From Solibacillus sp. FSL W7-1464 (lineage in GTDB: Bacteria > Bacillota > Bacilli > Bacillales_A > Planococcaceae): DNA of 64,000 nucleotides. Below the pieces are notes generated by a model that was not told the DNA's origin, made no database searches, and saw only the letters and a program-made list of their open reading frames with translations. Below are positions 1-9,434 of the stretch, one piece after another (the stretch's first letter is position 1; each line of letters starts with the position of its first letter). A program made the translations under genes and the position numbers. The stretch is taken from positions 2,457,001 through 2,521,000 of the forward strand of contig NZ_JBBORC010000001.1 in the NCBI RefSeq assembly GCF_038004425.1, read 5' to 3'.

Positions 1-212
1 ACAGCAGTTTGTTTGTCAGCTGGTAAAGCATCGATGTTAGAGATTAACTCGTTGATGTCTTTGTCAGCGTATTCAGTACCTTCTACTGCTGCGTTTAAGT
101 TTGTTACGTAAGTATTGTGGTGTTTAGAGTGGTGAATTTCCATTGTTTTTGCATCGATATGTGGTTCCAATGCGTCGTAAGCGTAAGTTAATTCTGGTAA
201 TTTGAATGCCAT
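1..212 (-). CDS. sodA: Superoxide dismutase (Mn/Fe type), N-terminal part, cut by window edge
   Basis: Only the first 70 or so codons are in the window; the rest lies before base 1. The translation starts [20 protein letters not shown] and continues with an IHHSKHH motif, the N-terminal signature of Mn/Fe superoxide dismutases; the first His of that motif region is a metal ligand in the family. The enzyme converts superoxide to hydrogen peroxide and oxygen in the cytoplasm. The ATG follows a GGGAGGA ribosome binding site at about 8 bases. yqgC upstream matches the B. subtilis yqgC-sodA order. The 237 bases between the two genes must hold the sodA promoter, but I could not assign a convincing -35/-10 pair. 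Confidence 0.95.
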   Translation of the reverse strand, partial: MAFKLPELTYAYDALEPHIDAKTMEIHHSKHHNTYVTNLNAAVEGTEYADKDINELISNIDALPADKQTA

Positions 213-449
213 GATAATATTCCTCCCTGGAACAAGTAATTAATGTTGATTACAATACTAGGTTATCAAAAAATGATTGCTCATTCAATGAAAAAAACAG
301 TAATATTTGCATTTCAGTCTTTTGACGGAAAGGCTGCGGATTACTTGTCTTACCTGTTGTTTGTAATCTTTCCATTACTAGTGTAAGCGATATCTATTTG
401 ATTTTACAAATATTTGCTCCTTAACAATTTCTTCAGATTTAATTTGTAA

Positions 450-929
450 CTAGATGGCAATAAAAAATAGGACAATCATAACTGCTTGAATAATCCCTTT
501 TGTTACGACGGATGTTAAAAATCCTACCACTGAACCGACACCCACTTTAATCGCCTGCTGTAAATTGCTTCGTGTCACAATTAATTCGCCAATAATCGCC
601 CCGATAAACGGCCCTGCGATAATACCCGCAAAAGGAATAACAAATGGACCGATCAATAAACCAATCGTGCTTCCCCACATCCCTGCTTTTGTTCCGCCGA
701 ATTTTTTTACTCCGATCAGATTCGAGATCGTATCTGCCGCAAATAACAGCGCAACAAATAGTAGCTCGATTACCCAGAACCACCACGGCAATTCGGTAAA
801 ACTATAAAACAGCCCATAAACGATAAACCCGCCAAGTAAAAATAAGACGGATGGGATAATCGGATATACTAAACCGATAAACGCGATTATAAACAGCGCA
901 ATAATAAGTGTCCATGCAATAATATCCAC
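450..929 (-). CDS. yqgC: DUF456 membrane protein, YqgC-like
   Basis: A hydrophobic protein of about 159 residues with several predicted membrane spans and Gly-rich stretches (for example [16 protein letters not shown] and [18 protein letters not shown]), typical of the DUF456 family. The function is unknown. Two in-frame GTG codons could start it. The first (938) sits directly against the AAAGGA motif, while the second (929) lies about 8 bases after AAAGGATG, so I prefer 929. An ATG at 933 is out of frame. It lies upstream of sodA on the same strand, as in B. subtilis. Confidence 0.8.
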   Translation of the reverse strand: MDIIAWTLIIALFIIAFIGLVYPIIPSVLFLLGGFIVYGLFYSFTELPWWFWVIELLFVALLFAADTISNLIGVKKFGGTKAGMWGSTIGLLIGPFVIPFAGIIAGPFIGAIIGELIVTRSNLQQAIKVGVGSVVGFLTSVVTKGIIQAVMIVLFFIAI

Positions 930-1075
930 CCATTTCACATCCTTTCAAATATTCTTCCCACTATGTTTTCAAAAATTATACGTAATGTACGAAGAAAAGA
1001 TTCAATTTAATTTTCCGAGTTCAAATCATATTTTTTTCATGTTACACTACTTTTATAAAGGAGCATTCAATCATT

Positions 1076-1582
1076 ATGAAAATTTCACATATGCAGTTAT
1101 TTATACATAGTTTAACGAGTCCTAAAAAATTGGGCGCCTATCGAATTCTATCAATCGGTAAAGTGATGCAGTATGCCTTTTTAATGATTACCCTCATTAC
1201 CGCTTTTTCATTCGGGCAATTTATCAATACCGGGACAGCCGAGATTTTCGGTTATTCGGAAATTGAACAGTATGCCGAGAATATACAGTGGATTGTTTAT
1301 CCGATTGCCATTGTATTTTTATTCGTACTCAATACGTCGATCTATTTTATTAAAGTAAGTTTATATGCGCTTGCAGGTCTGTTTTTCGTTAAGCCGATGA
1401 GACGCCGCGGTGAATATCGGCAAGTATGGCGGACAGCTGTTTTTGCCAGTACATGGGGAACATTTTTAACGATGTTCGGAAATCTTTTTATAATCTCACA
1501 AACAGTTATCACAATTAGCGGTATTTTTATCACAATGCTCTTTATAATCGTTGCATTAACAAAATATCCTGTACAAAAATAA
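1076..1582 (+). CDS. yqgB: DUF1189-like membrane protein, YqgB-like
   Basis: A 168-residue protein with an N-terminal LTSPKKLGAYRI segment followed by about four membrane spans (around residues 30-50, 75-105, 120-140 and 145-160). This layout and its position next to yqgC point to the DUF1189/YqgB family. The function is unknown and no catalytic motif is visible. The ATG follows AAAGGAGC. It is divergent from yqgC, so the roughly 145-base gap between them should carry both promoters. The family call rests partly on gene order. Confidence 0.65.
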   Translation: MKISHMQLFIHSLTSPKKLGAYRILSIGKVMQYAFLMITLITAFSFGQFINTGTAEIFGYSEIEQYAENIQWIVYPIAIVFLFVLNTSIYFIKVSLYALAGLFFVKPMRRRGEYRQVWRTAVFASTWGTFLTMFGNLFIISQTVITISGIFITMLFIIVALTKYPVQK

Positions 1583-1656
1583 TAAATTCTCCTTATGAAT
1601 CATATAGTTTAACAATCTATTAACGAGTTGAACTGAAGAGATAAGGAGGATTTTTT

Positions 1657-1992
1657 TTGCGCTTTTTAATAGCTTCCATTGTGCTATTGCTGTTTGCGTT
1701 TGTCATTAAAGTAGATTTACAGGAAGGTACGCTCCCATTAGCCTCCTTTTATGCTGCTCCACAATCATGCGAGGAAGCCGAAAAAGAAAGCTATGTAGTC
1801 GTGAAAATCCAGCAGGACGATACCATTTACAGCCTGTTTTCAGCAACACCATCACCTATTAAAACCACTTTCCCTGAAAGACTAGCCCAATTTTATCAAC
1901 TTAACCCGCATTTAAATTTACAGCCACTTGTACCAGGAGATACTGTCCTAATCCCAATCATCTCGAACGTGAAGGAAAATTGTCTAAATTGA
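1657..1992 (+). CDS. yqfZ: Membrane-anchored LysM-like protein, YqfZ-like
   Basis: A 111-residue protein beginning with a TTG codon 6 bases after a strong AAGGAGGA ribosome binding site; no ATG fits better. Residues 1-18 form a hydrophobic signal or anchor (MRFLIASIVLLLFAFVIKV). The C-terminal half resembles a LysM fold: VVVKIQQDDTIYSLF near the start, FYQLNPHLNLQPLVPGDTVLIP at the end. LysM modules bind peptidoglycan, so the protein probably sits at the cell surface. B. subtilis has a LysM protein, YqfZ, immediately upstream of ispG, which supports the assignment. Two Cys residues (in QSCEE and ENCLN) could pair outside the cell. Confidence 0.65.
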   Translation: MRFLIASIVLLLFAFVIKVDLQEGTLPLASFYAAPQSCEEAEKESYVVVKIQQDDTIYSLFSATPSPIKTTFPERLAQFYQLNPHLNLQPLVPGDTVLIPIISNVKENCLN

Positions 1993-2119
1993 CTTCATAA
2001 TGTTTCTTCCTTGTTCTTCTTTTCATACACTGATAAAATAAGGAACAGTGACGGCTTACATATCGTTATATCTATTGGAGATGTAACACATTAAAAGCCT
2101 GAAAAGGAGAGAATTTTTC

Positions 2120-3229
2120 ATGAGTGAAATCGTTCACCGTACGAAAACACGTCCTGTGCGTGTCGGTAACTTAACAATTGGTGGTAATAACGAAGTCGTA
2201 ATTCAAAGTATGTGTACGACGAAAACACATGATGTAGAAGCAACTGTTGCCGAAATTAAACGTTTGGAAGAGGCAGGTTGTCAGATCGTACGTATTGCAG
2301 TACCAGATGAGCGTGCTGCAAATGCAATACCTGAAATAAAAAAACAAATTAATATCCCATTAGTAGCGGATATTCACTTTGATTACAAATTAGCATTAAA
2401 AGCCATTGAAGGTGGCATTGATAAAGTACGTATCAATCCGGGCAACATCGGGCGCCGTGAAAAAGTGGAGGCAGTTGTAAATGCGGCAAAAGCAAAAGGT
2501 ATACCAATCCGAATCGGTGTTAACGCCGGATCTTTAGAGCATCATATCCTGGAAAAATACGGTTACCCAACTGCTGATGGAATGGTAGAATCTGCATTGC
2601 ACCACATTAAAATTTTAGAAGACTTGGATTTCCATGACATTATCGTTTCGATGAAAGCATCTGACGTAAACTTGGCAATTGAAGCCTATGAAAAAGCATC
2701 AAAAGCTTTCAACTATCCGTTGCACTTAGGAATTACAGAATCAGGTACACTATTTGCCGGTACTGTTAAATCAGCTGCCGGTTTAGGTGCGATTTTATCT
2801 AAAGGGATCGGAAATACATTGCGTATTTCTTTATCTGCAGATCCGGTGGAAGAAATAAAAGTAGCTCGTGAATTATTAAAATCATTCGGCTTGGCATCAA
2901 ATATGGCCACATTAATTTCTTGTCCGACTTGCGGCCGTATCGAAATTGATTTAATTTCAATTGCCAACGAAGTAGAAGAATATATTTCTAAACTGAATGT
3001 TCCGTTAAAAGTAGCAGTTTTAGGCTGTGCGGTTAACGGTCCTGGTGAAGCACGTGAAGCAGATATCGGCATCGCCGGTGCTCGTGGCGAAGGCCTTTTA
3101 TTCATGAAAGGTAAAACAGTTCGTAAAGTTCCGGAAGAAACAATGGTGGAAGAACTGAAGAAAGAAATCGATAAATTGGCTGCTGAAATGGTGGCACAGC
3201 GTGAAGCAGAAGCTAATGCAACTGTGTAA
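2120..3229 (+). CDS. ispG: 4-hydroxy-3-methylbut-2-en-1-yl diphosphate synthase (flavodoxin/ferredoxin)
   Basis: A 369-residue, full-length IspG/GcpE. It performs the penultimate step of the MEP isoprenoid pathway, converting methylerythritol cyclodiphosphate to HMBPP with a [4Fe-4S] cluster. The cluster ligands are visible: Cys268 and Cys271 in SCPTCGR, Cys303 and Glu310 in GCAVNGPGE. The N-terminal TIM-barrel half contains [11 protein letters not shown] and RINPGN. The ATG follows AAAAGGAGAG. yqfW follows 18 bases downstream and may be co-transcribed. The position between yqfZ-like and yqfW genes matches B. subtilis, except that no yqfX is present. Confidence 0.97.
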   Translation: MSEIVHRTKTRPVRVGNLTIGGNNEVVIQSMCTTKTHDVEATVAEIKRLEEAGCQIVRIAVPDERAANAIPEIKKQINIPLVADIHFDYKLALKAIEGGIDKVRINPGNIGRREKVEAVVNAAKAKGIPIRIGVNAGSLEHHILEKYGYPTADGMVESALHHIKILEDLDFHDIIVSMKASDVNLAIEAYEKASKAFNYPLHLGITESGTLFAGTVKSAAGLGAILSKGIGNTLRISLSADPVEEIKVARELLKSFGLASNMATLISCPTCGRIEIDLISIANEVEEYISKLNVPLKVAVLGCAVNGPGEAREADIGIAGARGEGLLFMKGKTVRKVPEETMVEELKKEIDKLAAEMVAQREAEANATV

Positions 3230-3247
3230 AGAAATGAGGTAATGGAA

Positions 3248-3823
3248 ATGACAAACTTAAAACATCGGTTCGGCATTGATATTGACGGGACTGTTACATG
3301 TCCTGCCACATTGATTCCCCATATTAATAAACAGTACAATATTAATATGACGCTACAAGATGTAACGGAATATGATTTTTTAAGTGGCTTTCCCCACCCT
3401 GTAGACCGCGCACAGTTTCAGGCCTGGTTTAAAGAAAACGAGCCACGAATGTATGAAGCGAGTGAGCTTGCTGCAGATGCACACCGCATTTTAACAGCCT
3501 GGCAGAACCAGTATGAGCTTTATTATATTTCTGCCCGTGGAGAAAATGTTTTCGACATTACGAAAAACTGGTTTGAACATTTTAAAGTACCATACGACCA
3601 TATCGAATGTATCGGCAGTCATAACAAAATTGCCATCGCAAAAAAGCATGCAGTAGAAGCATTTTTCGAAGACAAACATGATAATGCAGTCGAAATTGCC
3701 GAGGAGCTAAAAATCCCTGTCATTTTGTTTGATACCCCATACAATCAGATACCTGTACCGAATAACGTCGTTCGCGTTAATAATTGGGTAGAAGCAAACG
3801 ATTGGATCCTTAAAAACTTTTAA
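3248..3823 (+). CDS. yqfW: HAD-family nucleotidase, YqfW-like
   Basis: About 191 residues. The N-terminus carries the HAD motif GIDIDGTVTCP with the two aspartates that act as nucleophile and general acid; a conserved Ser (YYISARG) and the acidic pair in FFEDKHDN follow. This is the pattern of the YqfW putative 5'-nucleotidase subgroup, so a phosphatase acting on small phosphorylated molecules is likely; the substrate is not evident. The ATG at 3242 lies only one base after GAGGT, so the next ATG (3248) at about 8 bases is preferred. A strong terminator follows directly. Confidence 0.8.
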   Translation: MTNLKHRFGIDIDGTVTCPATLIPHINKQYNINMTLQDVTEYDFLSGFPHPVDRAQFQAWFKENEPRMYEASELAADAHRILTAWQNQYELYYISARGENVFDITKNWFEHFKVPYDHIECIGSHNKIAIAKKHAVEAFFEDKHDNAVEIAEELKIPVILFDTPYNQIPVPNNVVRVNNWVEANDWILKNF

Positions 3824-3850
3824 TTGAACAAAACCAATTTACATGTAATT

Positions 3851-3895
3851 AAAAGGTCAACTCAGACTATTCTTTCTGAGTTGACCTTTTTTGTG
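3851..3895. terminator. Bidirectional rho-independent terminator between yqfW and ykfC
   Basis: A perfect 16-base inverted repeat (arms 3851-3866 and 3875-3890, 8-base loop) with A and T runs on the outer ends. It lies between two convergent genes and can end transcription from both sides: yqfW on plus and the ten-gene peptide operon on minus. Confidence 0.92.
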
Positions 3896-3901
3896 GTTGG
3901 A

Positions 3902-4714
3902 TTAAAAAATACTGCCGTACTCCGTGATTGTTGTCGCCAAGTCTTCACGGTAATTTTCATGCTGCAAGTTCAGGCTATTCACATTGACCTCGTTTCCGCC
4001 CAGCGAGGAATGGATATACTCATCATTACCAATATACATCGCTACATGACCAGGGAAGAAAATCAGATCTCCCGGCTTTAAGTTTTCAGCTTCTATTTTC
4101 CTTAACGGGAAACCTTCCTCTATTTTCGCATCACGGTAAATAAAAGCACCGTTCAGCATATACGCCATTGATACAAGACCTGAACAGTCAATACCTAAAG
4201 GCGTTTTTCCGCCCCATCGGTATGGTGTTCCCATATAGCGAAAAGCTGTTTCCACAACTTGCTTGCGGAATATCTCTTCATTTGTCGTATACACTTTAAC
4301 TCGATCCTGAATCCAGGCTGACCGTACATACCCTTCTTCGCCTGTAACAAGCTTCACTTTTGCCCAAGCCGGATCAAGTCCTGCTTCCAGTACAACTTTA
4401 ATAAAGGCACCTCGTGTCAGTGTAATGATGTTTTCACTTTGTATTTTAGGAGCTTTAAGGACATCGGCAAAGCTCTGTATAACGACATCATTTGCTTCAT
4501 ATACCCAGTTCACAGTCGGTTCACTTCCAACATGCAAGTCGGATTTTAGTGTATAGCCTTCGTACCGGTAAAATGTTCGTACTTTGACCCAATTTTCATC
4601 AATTTCTTCCTGCACTTCGACCGACATCCCGTATAACGCCTCGTCGATTAACTCGGAATGTCGGTCCGGTGCTGCATATAAATTCGCAATTTTTGTTTTT
4701 ACAACGGCATTCAA
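3902..4714 (-). CDS. ykfC: NlpC/P60 (C40) cysteine peptidase, YkfC-like gamma-D-glutamyl endopeptidase
   Basis: A 270-residue protein: two SH3-like segments (about residues 1-60 and 70-140) followed by an NlpC/P60 domain. Catalytic residues are visible as Cys177 (GIDCSGLV), His223 (FPGHVAMYIG) and the polar His235 (EYIHSS). The YkfC family splits the bond between gamma-D-Glu and the diamino acid in free murein peptides. No signal peptide is visible, so the enzyme should act in the cytoplasm on imported peptides. The start ATG overlaps the stop of the preceding serine hydrolase gene by four bases (ATGA), indicating translational coupling. It is the last gene of the dpp/ykf operon. Confidence 0.88.
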   Translation of the reverse strand: MNAVVKTKIANLYAAPDRHSELIDEALYGMSVEVQEEIDENWVKVRTFYRYEGYTLKSDLHVGSEPTVNWVYEANDVVIQSFADVLKAPKIQSENIITLTRGAFIKVVLEAGLDPAWAKVKLVTGEEGYVRSAWIQDRVKVYTTNEEIFRKQVVETAFRYMGTPYRWGGKTPLGIDCSGLVSMAYMLNGAFIYRDAKIEEGFPLRKIEAENLKPGDLIFFPGHVAMYIGNDEYIHSSLGGNEVNVNSLNLQHENYREDLATTITEYGSIF

Positions 4715-5496
4715 TCGATTCCCTCCTCCTGTTTTATAAAATGATCATAGACGATTTTAGAAATCGTACCAATCGTTTGTCTCGCTTTGTCATTGTCGGT
4801 CACTTCTGTAATGAAAACCCCGATAAAATAATCTCGTTCTTTAGCAAAAATAATTCCAGTATCATGGTCTACCGTATCCAGTCCACCTGTTTTGTGCGCT
4901 ATTTTTACATCATCTACGATATAACGTTTGAGCGACTCATGACTGCGCTGCCTGCTTAAAATATCGAGTGCCACCGCATTCCACTCTTTTGTAAGCAGTG
5001 TCCCTCTATATATTTGCCGGAAAAGTTGCTGCATATCCTGCGCTGTCGTTTCATTATCAAAGCCAAGCTTTTGACGTTCAAAATCCATCATTTTTCGCTG
5101 GACTCGAGTATTATGTAAGCCGATTTCTTTAAAATAGTTATTGAATGCTTCCATGCCTAATAAATCAATACATACATTTGTTGCTGTATTGTCGCTCGTA
5201 ATCGTCATCCAAAGCAACAGTTCGTGCAGTGTGGCACGGGTTTGCCTCTGTTCAGTTATAACACTGAACTCAACCATGTTTTCAGGAGTAATTTCGATTA
5301 CCTGATTCAAATTGCCGTTCATTTTTTGCAGGTGAGCCAAAATGGCAATGAGTATCGGCACTTTGATAATACTTGCACTGCTGAAAATTTCCTTGTCCCG
5401 ATTTTCCCATACAATCTCATTAGTATTATAATCTTCTACAATGACATGCACTTTATATGGACACTGAGCAATAATACGATTAAGTTGTTTATGCAT
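4711..5496 (-). CDS. Cytoplasmic class A beta-lactamase-like serine hydrolase
   Basis: A 261-residue protein with the three penicilloyl-serine motifs in order: SxxK at Ser42-Lys45 (SASIIKVP), SDN at 101-103 and KTG at 202-204. No signal peptide is visible: the protein begins MHKQLNRIIAQCPYKV. The omega-loop region (about residues 137-155) has DFERQKLGFDNETT instead of the ExxLN motif that carries the deacylating glutamate of class A beta-lactamases. It therefore probably does not confer resistance. Lying between ykfA and ykfC with overlaps or very short gaps, it may cleave a murein-derived peptide or amide; that function is inference. A role outside peptide metabolism cannot be excluded. Confidence 0.8.
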   Translation of the reverse strand: MHKQLNRIIAQCPYKVHVIVEDYNTNEIVWENRDKEIFSSASIIKVPILIAILAHLQKMNGNLNQVIEITPENMVEFSVITEQRQTRATLHELLLWMTITSDNTATNVCIDLLGMEAFNNYFKEIGLHNTRVQRKMMDFERQKLGFDNETTAQDMQQLFRQIYRGTLLTKEWNAVALDILSRQRSHESLKRYIVDDVKIAHKTGGLDTVDHDTGIIFAKERDYFIGVFITEVTDNDKARQTIGTISKIVYDHFIKQEEGID

Positions 5497-5500
5497 CAGA

Positions 5501-6439
5501 CTAACCTACAACCCGAATAGTATGATTCGTCGCATCGATAGTTACGGTTTTACCAAGCGGCAATGACATCGTCGGCAGTACATGACCACATGTTACATCT
5601 TTTATTATTGGAATATTCAATGGCACTAAAATTTCTTCAAATACCGTATCCAAACTCAAATTATTTTCTGCGTTATTTACATCCATTGGCCCACAATCCG
5701 TCCAAGCACCCAGCAAAATACCCGACAGTTGCTGAAGTTTACCTGATAGTGAAAGCTGTGTCAGCATCCGGTCGATCCGTTGCACATTTTCATCGATGTC
5801 TTCCAAAAATAGAATTTTGCCGTTCAGATCAATCTCGTACGGTGTCCCTAAAGATGCTGCAACCAGTGTTAAGTTACCTCCAGCTAATTCCCCTGTTGCA
5901 TTACCGGGAACAACCGTGTTCATATTCTGGTCTTTTGCATTTTCCAGGAAATAATCATTCCATCCTGTATTCGTCACACTGTTGAGGAAGTACTCCCATG
6001 TATAGTCATCCATTTCAGGTCGGATAAATTCTGTTGAAGGCATCGGTGTATGGTATGTTATAAAGCCGCATTGCTGGTTGAATACAATATGCAGTGCTGT
6101 AACATCACTATAGCCGGCAAATACTTTCGGGTTTTCTTTAATCATCTCCAAATCAAGCATCGGTAAAATCCGTGTCGCGCCATAACCTCCGCGAATACAA
6201 AAAATACCGTCTATTTCAGGATTCCGGAACATGTCATTCAATTCTTTGGCGCGCAGCTCATCACTGCCTCCAAAATAACCGTGACGCGCTTTGCACGTTT
6301 CCCCTACAACTACATGGAAACCCAGTTTCTCCACTGCCTGGATTGCCCGATCGATACGATGTTCAGGTGTTGCTCCAGATGCGCTGATTAATGCTACAGT
6401 ATCGCCTTTTTTCAGTGACTTCGGAATTATCATTGCCAT
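5501..6439 (-). CDS. ykfA: LD-carboxypeptidase (peptidase S66), YkfA/LdcA-like
   Basis: A 312-residue S66-family peptidase. The expected catalytic Ser is Ser111 in FAGYSDVTALH, with Glu213 (FLEDIDE) and His286 (CGHVLPTMSLPLG) completing the Ser-Glu-His triad. The family removes the terminal D-Ala from murein tetrapeptides to give tripeptides. No signal peptide is visible, so it acts in the cytoplasm. The ATG lies 8 bases after GGAG, and only 3 bases separate it from the upstream ATPase gene. It fits as an early trimming step on peptides brought in by the operon's transporter. Confidence 0.9.
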   Translation of the reverse strand: MAMIIPKSLKKGDTVALISASGATPEHRIDRAIQAVEKLGFHVVVGETCKARHGYFGGSDELRAKELNDMFRNPEIDGIFCIRGGYGATRILPMLDLEMIKENPKVFAGYSDVTALHIVFNQQCGFITYHTPMPSTEFIRPEMDDYTWEYFLNSVTNTGWNDYFLENAKDQNMNTVVPGNATGELAGGNLTLVAASLGTPYEIDLNGKILFLEDIDENVQRIDRMLTQLSLSGKLQQLSGILLGAWTDCGPMDVNNAENNLSLDTVFEEILVPLNIPIIKDVTCGHVLPTMSLPLGKTVTIDATNHTIRVVG

Positions 6440-6442
6440 ATT

Positions 6443-7399
6443 CTACACTCCACTTCCGGCAAGCACTGCCCGATACTGTGCCTGCTCCTCTTGATTGGCC
6501 AATACGAAATGTCCTTCTTCAATTTCAACAAACTCAGGTGGATCCATTTCATACTGATGGACAGTCGGATCATACACTTGCAGCTTTTTTCTGCGCTCTT
6601 TTAACGGATTCGGTTCTGGAACAGCTGCCAGTAATGCTTTCGTGTAAGGATGCAGCGGATTGTTGAACAGCTTTTCCGTTTCACCCAGTTCAACGATTTT
6701 CCCCTTATAAATGACCGCCGTCCGATCTGTAATAAAGCGGACAATCGATAAATCATGTGCGATAAATAAATACGTCAAATCACGATGCTCCTGTAAGCTG
6801 GACAATAAGTTCAATACTTGGGCACGAATCGAAACGTCCAGTGCAGATATCGGTTCATCCGCTACGATAAATTCCGGTTCCATAACAAGAGCTCTGGCAA
6901 TGCCGATCCGTTGACGCTGCCCGCCGGAAAACTCATGCGGGAAACGAGAAGCAAATTCCGGCAGCAGTCCGACTTCCAGTAATGCTTTTTTTACTTTATC
7001 GATCCGTTCCTGTTCATTGCTGTATCTTTTATTATTGATCAGACCTTCAGATACTATATAGTCAACCTTTGCCCGCTCATTTAATGATGCGCCGGGGTCC
7101 TGGAAAATCATTTGGATTTTTTGTGTAATTTCACGGTCCCATGCACTGGAAATACGGCCATTAATCGGGGTTCCATGGAATAGAATTTCTCCGTTTGTTA
7201 TCGGGTTGATGCGCATAATCGCACGGCCGATTGTCGTTTTTCCCGAACCGGATTCCCCTACAAGCCCGAATGTTTCACCTTTATATATATCGAAGCTCAC
7301 ATTATCTACCGCTTTGAACTGCTTTTTCCCTTGTCCAAAAACGATATCGATATTTTTCACTTCAATCAGTTTTTCTTTTTTATTTTTAGTCATTTGCAT
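6443..7399 (-). CDS. dppF: Oligopeptide ABC transporter ATP-binding protein, second ATPase (DppF/YkfD-like)
   Basis: 318 residues with Walker [12 protein letters not shown], the signature [13 protein letters not shown] and Walker [11 protein letters not shown], then the C-terminal extension with an [19 protein letters not shown]-type segment that marks oligopeptide/dipeptide importer ATPases. It should pair with DppD to drive the DppB/DppC permease. The start overlaps the end of dppD by 14 bases; GGGAG lies 5 bases ahead of the ATG. An internal ATG six bases later is possible. Confidence 0.92.
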   Translation of the reverse strand: MQMTKNKKEKLIEVKNIDIVFGQGKKQFKAVDNVSFDIYKGETFGLVGESGSGKTTIGRAIMRINPITNGEILFHGTPINGRISSAWDREITQKIQMIFQDPGASLNERAKVDYIVSEGLINNKRYSNEQERIDKVKKALLEVGLLPEFASRFPHEFSGGQRQRIGIARALVMEPEFIVADEPISALDVSIRAQVLNLLSSLQEHRDLTYLFIAHDLSIVRFITDRTAVIYKGKIVELGETEKLFNNPLHPYTKALLAAVPEPNPLKERRKKLQVYDPTVHQYEMDPPEFVEIEEGHFVLANQEEQAQYRAVLAGSGV

Positions 7400-8432
7400 A
7401 TTGTCTCCCTTCTGCGAAAAAGGCTTGCAACACTTCTGGGGGCTCTACTTTCGGTGCCTTTGGATCAAGCAGCCATGTGCGTGCATAATGGGTATCGGTC
7501 ACTTTGAAAAAAGGCGGACGTTCAACAAAGTCGATTTTGAGTGCATACTGATTCCTCGGAGCAAACGCATCCCCTTTAATTTCTTTAAATAAGTTCGGTG
7601 GTGTTCCTTTGATCGAATACAACTCTTCGCCTTTATTTCCTAATTGGGGAAGTGACGAAATCAATGCCCAAGTATACGGATGTTTCGCGTCAAAAAATAC
7701 TTCCTCCGTTTGTCCAACTTCAATAATATCCCCTGCATACATTACTGCAATCCGATCCGCGACTTTTGCAACGACTCCTAAATCATGCGTAATATAAATT
7801 GTCGACAGCAAATACTTCTCCTGCAAATTTGTTAATAATTGCAGGATCTGTGCCTGTATCGTAACATCAAGTGCCGTTGTCGGCTCATCGCATATTAGGA
7901 TTTGCGGGTTGCAGGCAACAGCAATCGCGATCACGATCCGCTGACGCATCCCGCCGGAAAATTCATGCGGGTATTGCTTATAGCGGCGCGCAACATCATG
8001 TATCCCTACATCCCGGAGCAGCTGCAATGTTTTTTCATACGCATCATTTCCTTTTAACCCTTGATGCAGCACGACACTTTCTTCGATTTGTTTTCCGATT
8101 GTTTTCAGCGGATTAAGCGATGTCATCGGGTCCTGTGTAACCATGGCGATTTTTTTGCCGCGAACTTTCAGCCAGTCCGCCTCTGTTTTAAATTTTGATA
8201 AATCATGACCGTCAAAGTGGATTTGTCCATCCGCAATATAGCCGTTTTTATCAAGCAGACCCATGATCGACTTTACTAACACTGATTTCCCCGAACCTGA
8301 TTCGCCTACGATTGCTAGACTTTCCCCTTTATATAAATCGAGCGAAATATCACGGATAGCCGTCAATGTTTGTCCACGCAGTTTAAATTTTATAACTAGA
8401 TTTTCGATGGATAATATTTTTTCCTGTTCCAT
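7386..8432 (-). CDS. dppD: Oligopeptide ABC transporter ATP-binding protein, first ATPase (DppD-like)
   Basis: 348 residues with Walker [13 protein letters not shown], signature [14 protein letters not shown] and Walker [13 protein letters not shown], plus the C-terminal oligopeptide-importer extension ([15 protein letters not shown]). It is longer than DppF because of a tail after about residue 280 that carries no recognisable motif. It is one of two ATPases in the operon, as usual for peptide importers. GAGGGCG precedes the ATG, and dppC ends 15 bases upstream. Confidence 0.92.
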   Translation of the reverse strand: MEQEKILSIENLVIKFKLRGQTLTAIRDISLDLYKGESLAIVGESGSGKSVLVKSIMGLLDKNGYIADGQIHFDGHDLSKFKTEADWLKVRGKKIAMVTQDPMTSLNPLKTIGKQIEESVVLHQGLKGNDAYEKTLQLLRDVGIHDVARRYKQYPHEFSGGMRQRIVIAIAVACNPQILICDEPTTALDVTIQAQILQLLTNLQEKYLLSTIYITHDLGVVAKVADRIAVMYAGDIIEVGQTEEVFFDAKHPYTWALISSLPQLGNKGEELYSIKGTPPNLFKEIKGDAFAPRNQYALKIDFVERPPFFKVTDTHYARTWLLDPKAPKVEPPEVLQAFFAEGRQYAND

Positions 8433-8447
8433 ATAACGCCCTCCTCT

Positions 8448-9434
8448 TTAAACGTGATTTTTCGGATCTGCCGCATCTGCAAATGCATTCCCGATAATAT
8501 AAAAGGCAATCGTAATGACACTCAGCACGATACTTGGGAAAATAAGCTGATAACGTAAATCCGGTGACATCATCAGTACCCGTCCTTCATTGATCAAGTT
8601 TCCTAATGATGGTTCACTAACCGGCAATCCAAGGCCGATATATGTTAAAAATACTTCCGCACCAATTGCAGCAGGTACTGCTAAACTCATTCGCAGCATA
8701 ATAACCGAAATCAGATATGGGAGCAGGTTTTTCAAGATGATTTTATAGCCTGGTGTTCCTAAAGTTTTAGATGCCAGATTGTACTCACGGTCACGCAATA
8801 TGACAATCTGATTTCGCAGGAAACGCGCCATTTCAACCCAGCCTGTTATACACATGGCGATAATAATCGTCGATACGCCAGGTCGTAAAATATACGCCAT
8901 TAAAATCAGCACGATCGTTGTCGGAATATTATCCACGATATTGTATAGCTGGGTAATCGGTGTCTCGAGTTTCCGCGAATAGCCCCATAAAGCCCCAACT
9001 GTAAAACCGATCAGAACTTCGATAATCGCTACAGCAAATCCGATAAATAAGGATGTTCTTGTCCCTTCCCAAATTCGGGACCATAAATCCTGACCGATGG
9101 AGTTTGTCCCAAAAATGTATTCATCATTCGGAGCGACATTCCGGTCCTGCATTCCTGTGTCCGGATTTAAATAAATTTGAGTCGGCGATTTCTGATCTGG
9201 CAAATAAGGTTGGACAAATGTAAATGCAATCAAGACGATGACAAAGACGAGCAAAAATACAGCAATTTTATTTTTCCTAAAGGAGCGGAAGGTCGAACGC
9301 CAATAAGAGTAATTGGAATAAGCTGTTTCTTCCGCTTTTGCATCATCGACAGCGGCAAAGTCAAACATGTGATCATGCAGCTGTTCTGTCGATTTTTCTG
9401 AAATATTCTGAATTTCTTTCGTGAAAATTCCCAT
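8448..9434 (-). CDS. dppC: Oligopeptide ABC transporter permease (DppC-like)
   Basis: 328 residues. An N-terminal cytoplasmic stretch of about 55 residues is followed by a first membrane span (around 58-75), an extracytoplasmic loop (about 75-115) and the five-span permease core. The DppC-type EAA loop is visible around YNLASKTLGTPGYKIILKNLLP. It shares one base with the end of dppB (ATGA-type coupling) and forms the membrane channel with DppB. The long N-terminal extension is common in OppC/DppC proteins. Confidence 0.92.
   Translation of the reverse strand: MGIFTKEIQNISEKSTEQLHDHMFDFAAVDDAKAEETAYSNYSYWRSTFRSFRKNKIAVFLLVFVIVLIAFTFVQPYLPDQKSPTQIYLNPDTGMQDRNVAPNDEYIFGTNSIGQDLWSRIWEGTRTSLFIGFAVAIIEVLIGFTVGALWGYSRKLETPITQLYNIVDNIPTTIVLILMAYILRPGVSTIIIAMCITGWVEMARFLRNQIVILRDREYNLASKTLGTPGYKIILKNLLPYLISVIMLRMSLAVPAAIGAEVFLTYIGLGLPVSEPSLGNLINEGRVLMMSPDLRYQLIFPSIVLSVITIAFYIIGNAFADAADPKNHV

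Noticed and set aside
2713-3339. 208-codon open frame on the minus strand across ispG and the start of yqfW
   Set aside because: It is antisense to well-supported ispG, has low-complexity Ser/Ala/Pro content typical of a shadow frame, and no ribosome binding site.
4711-5496. Acquired antibiotic-resistance beta-lactamase
   Set aside because: It has no signal peptide, lacks the ExxLN motif, and is embedded in a metabolic operon with overlapping genes.
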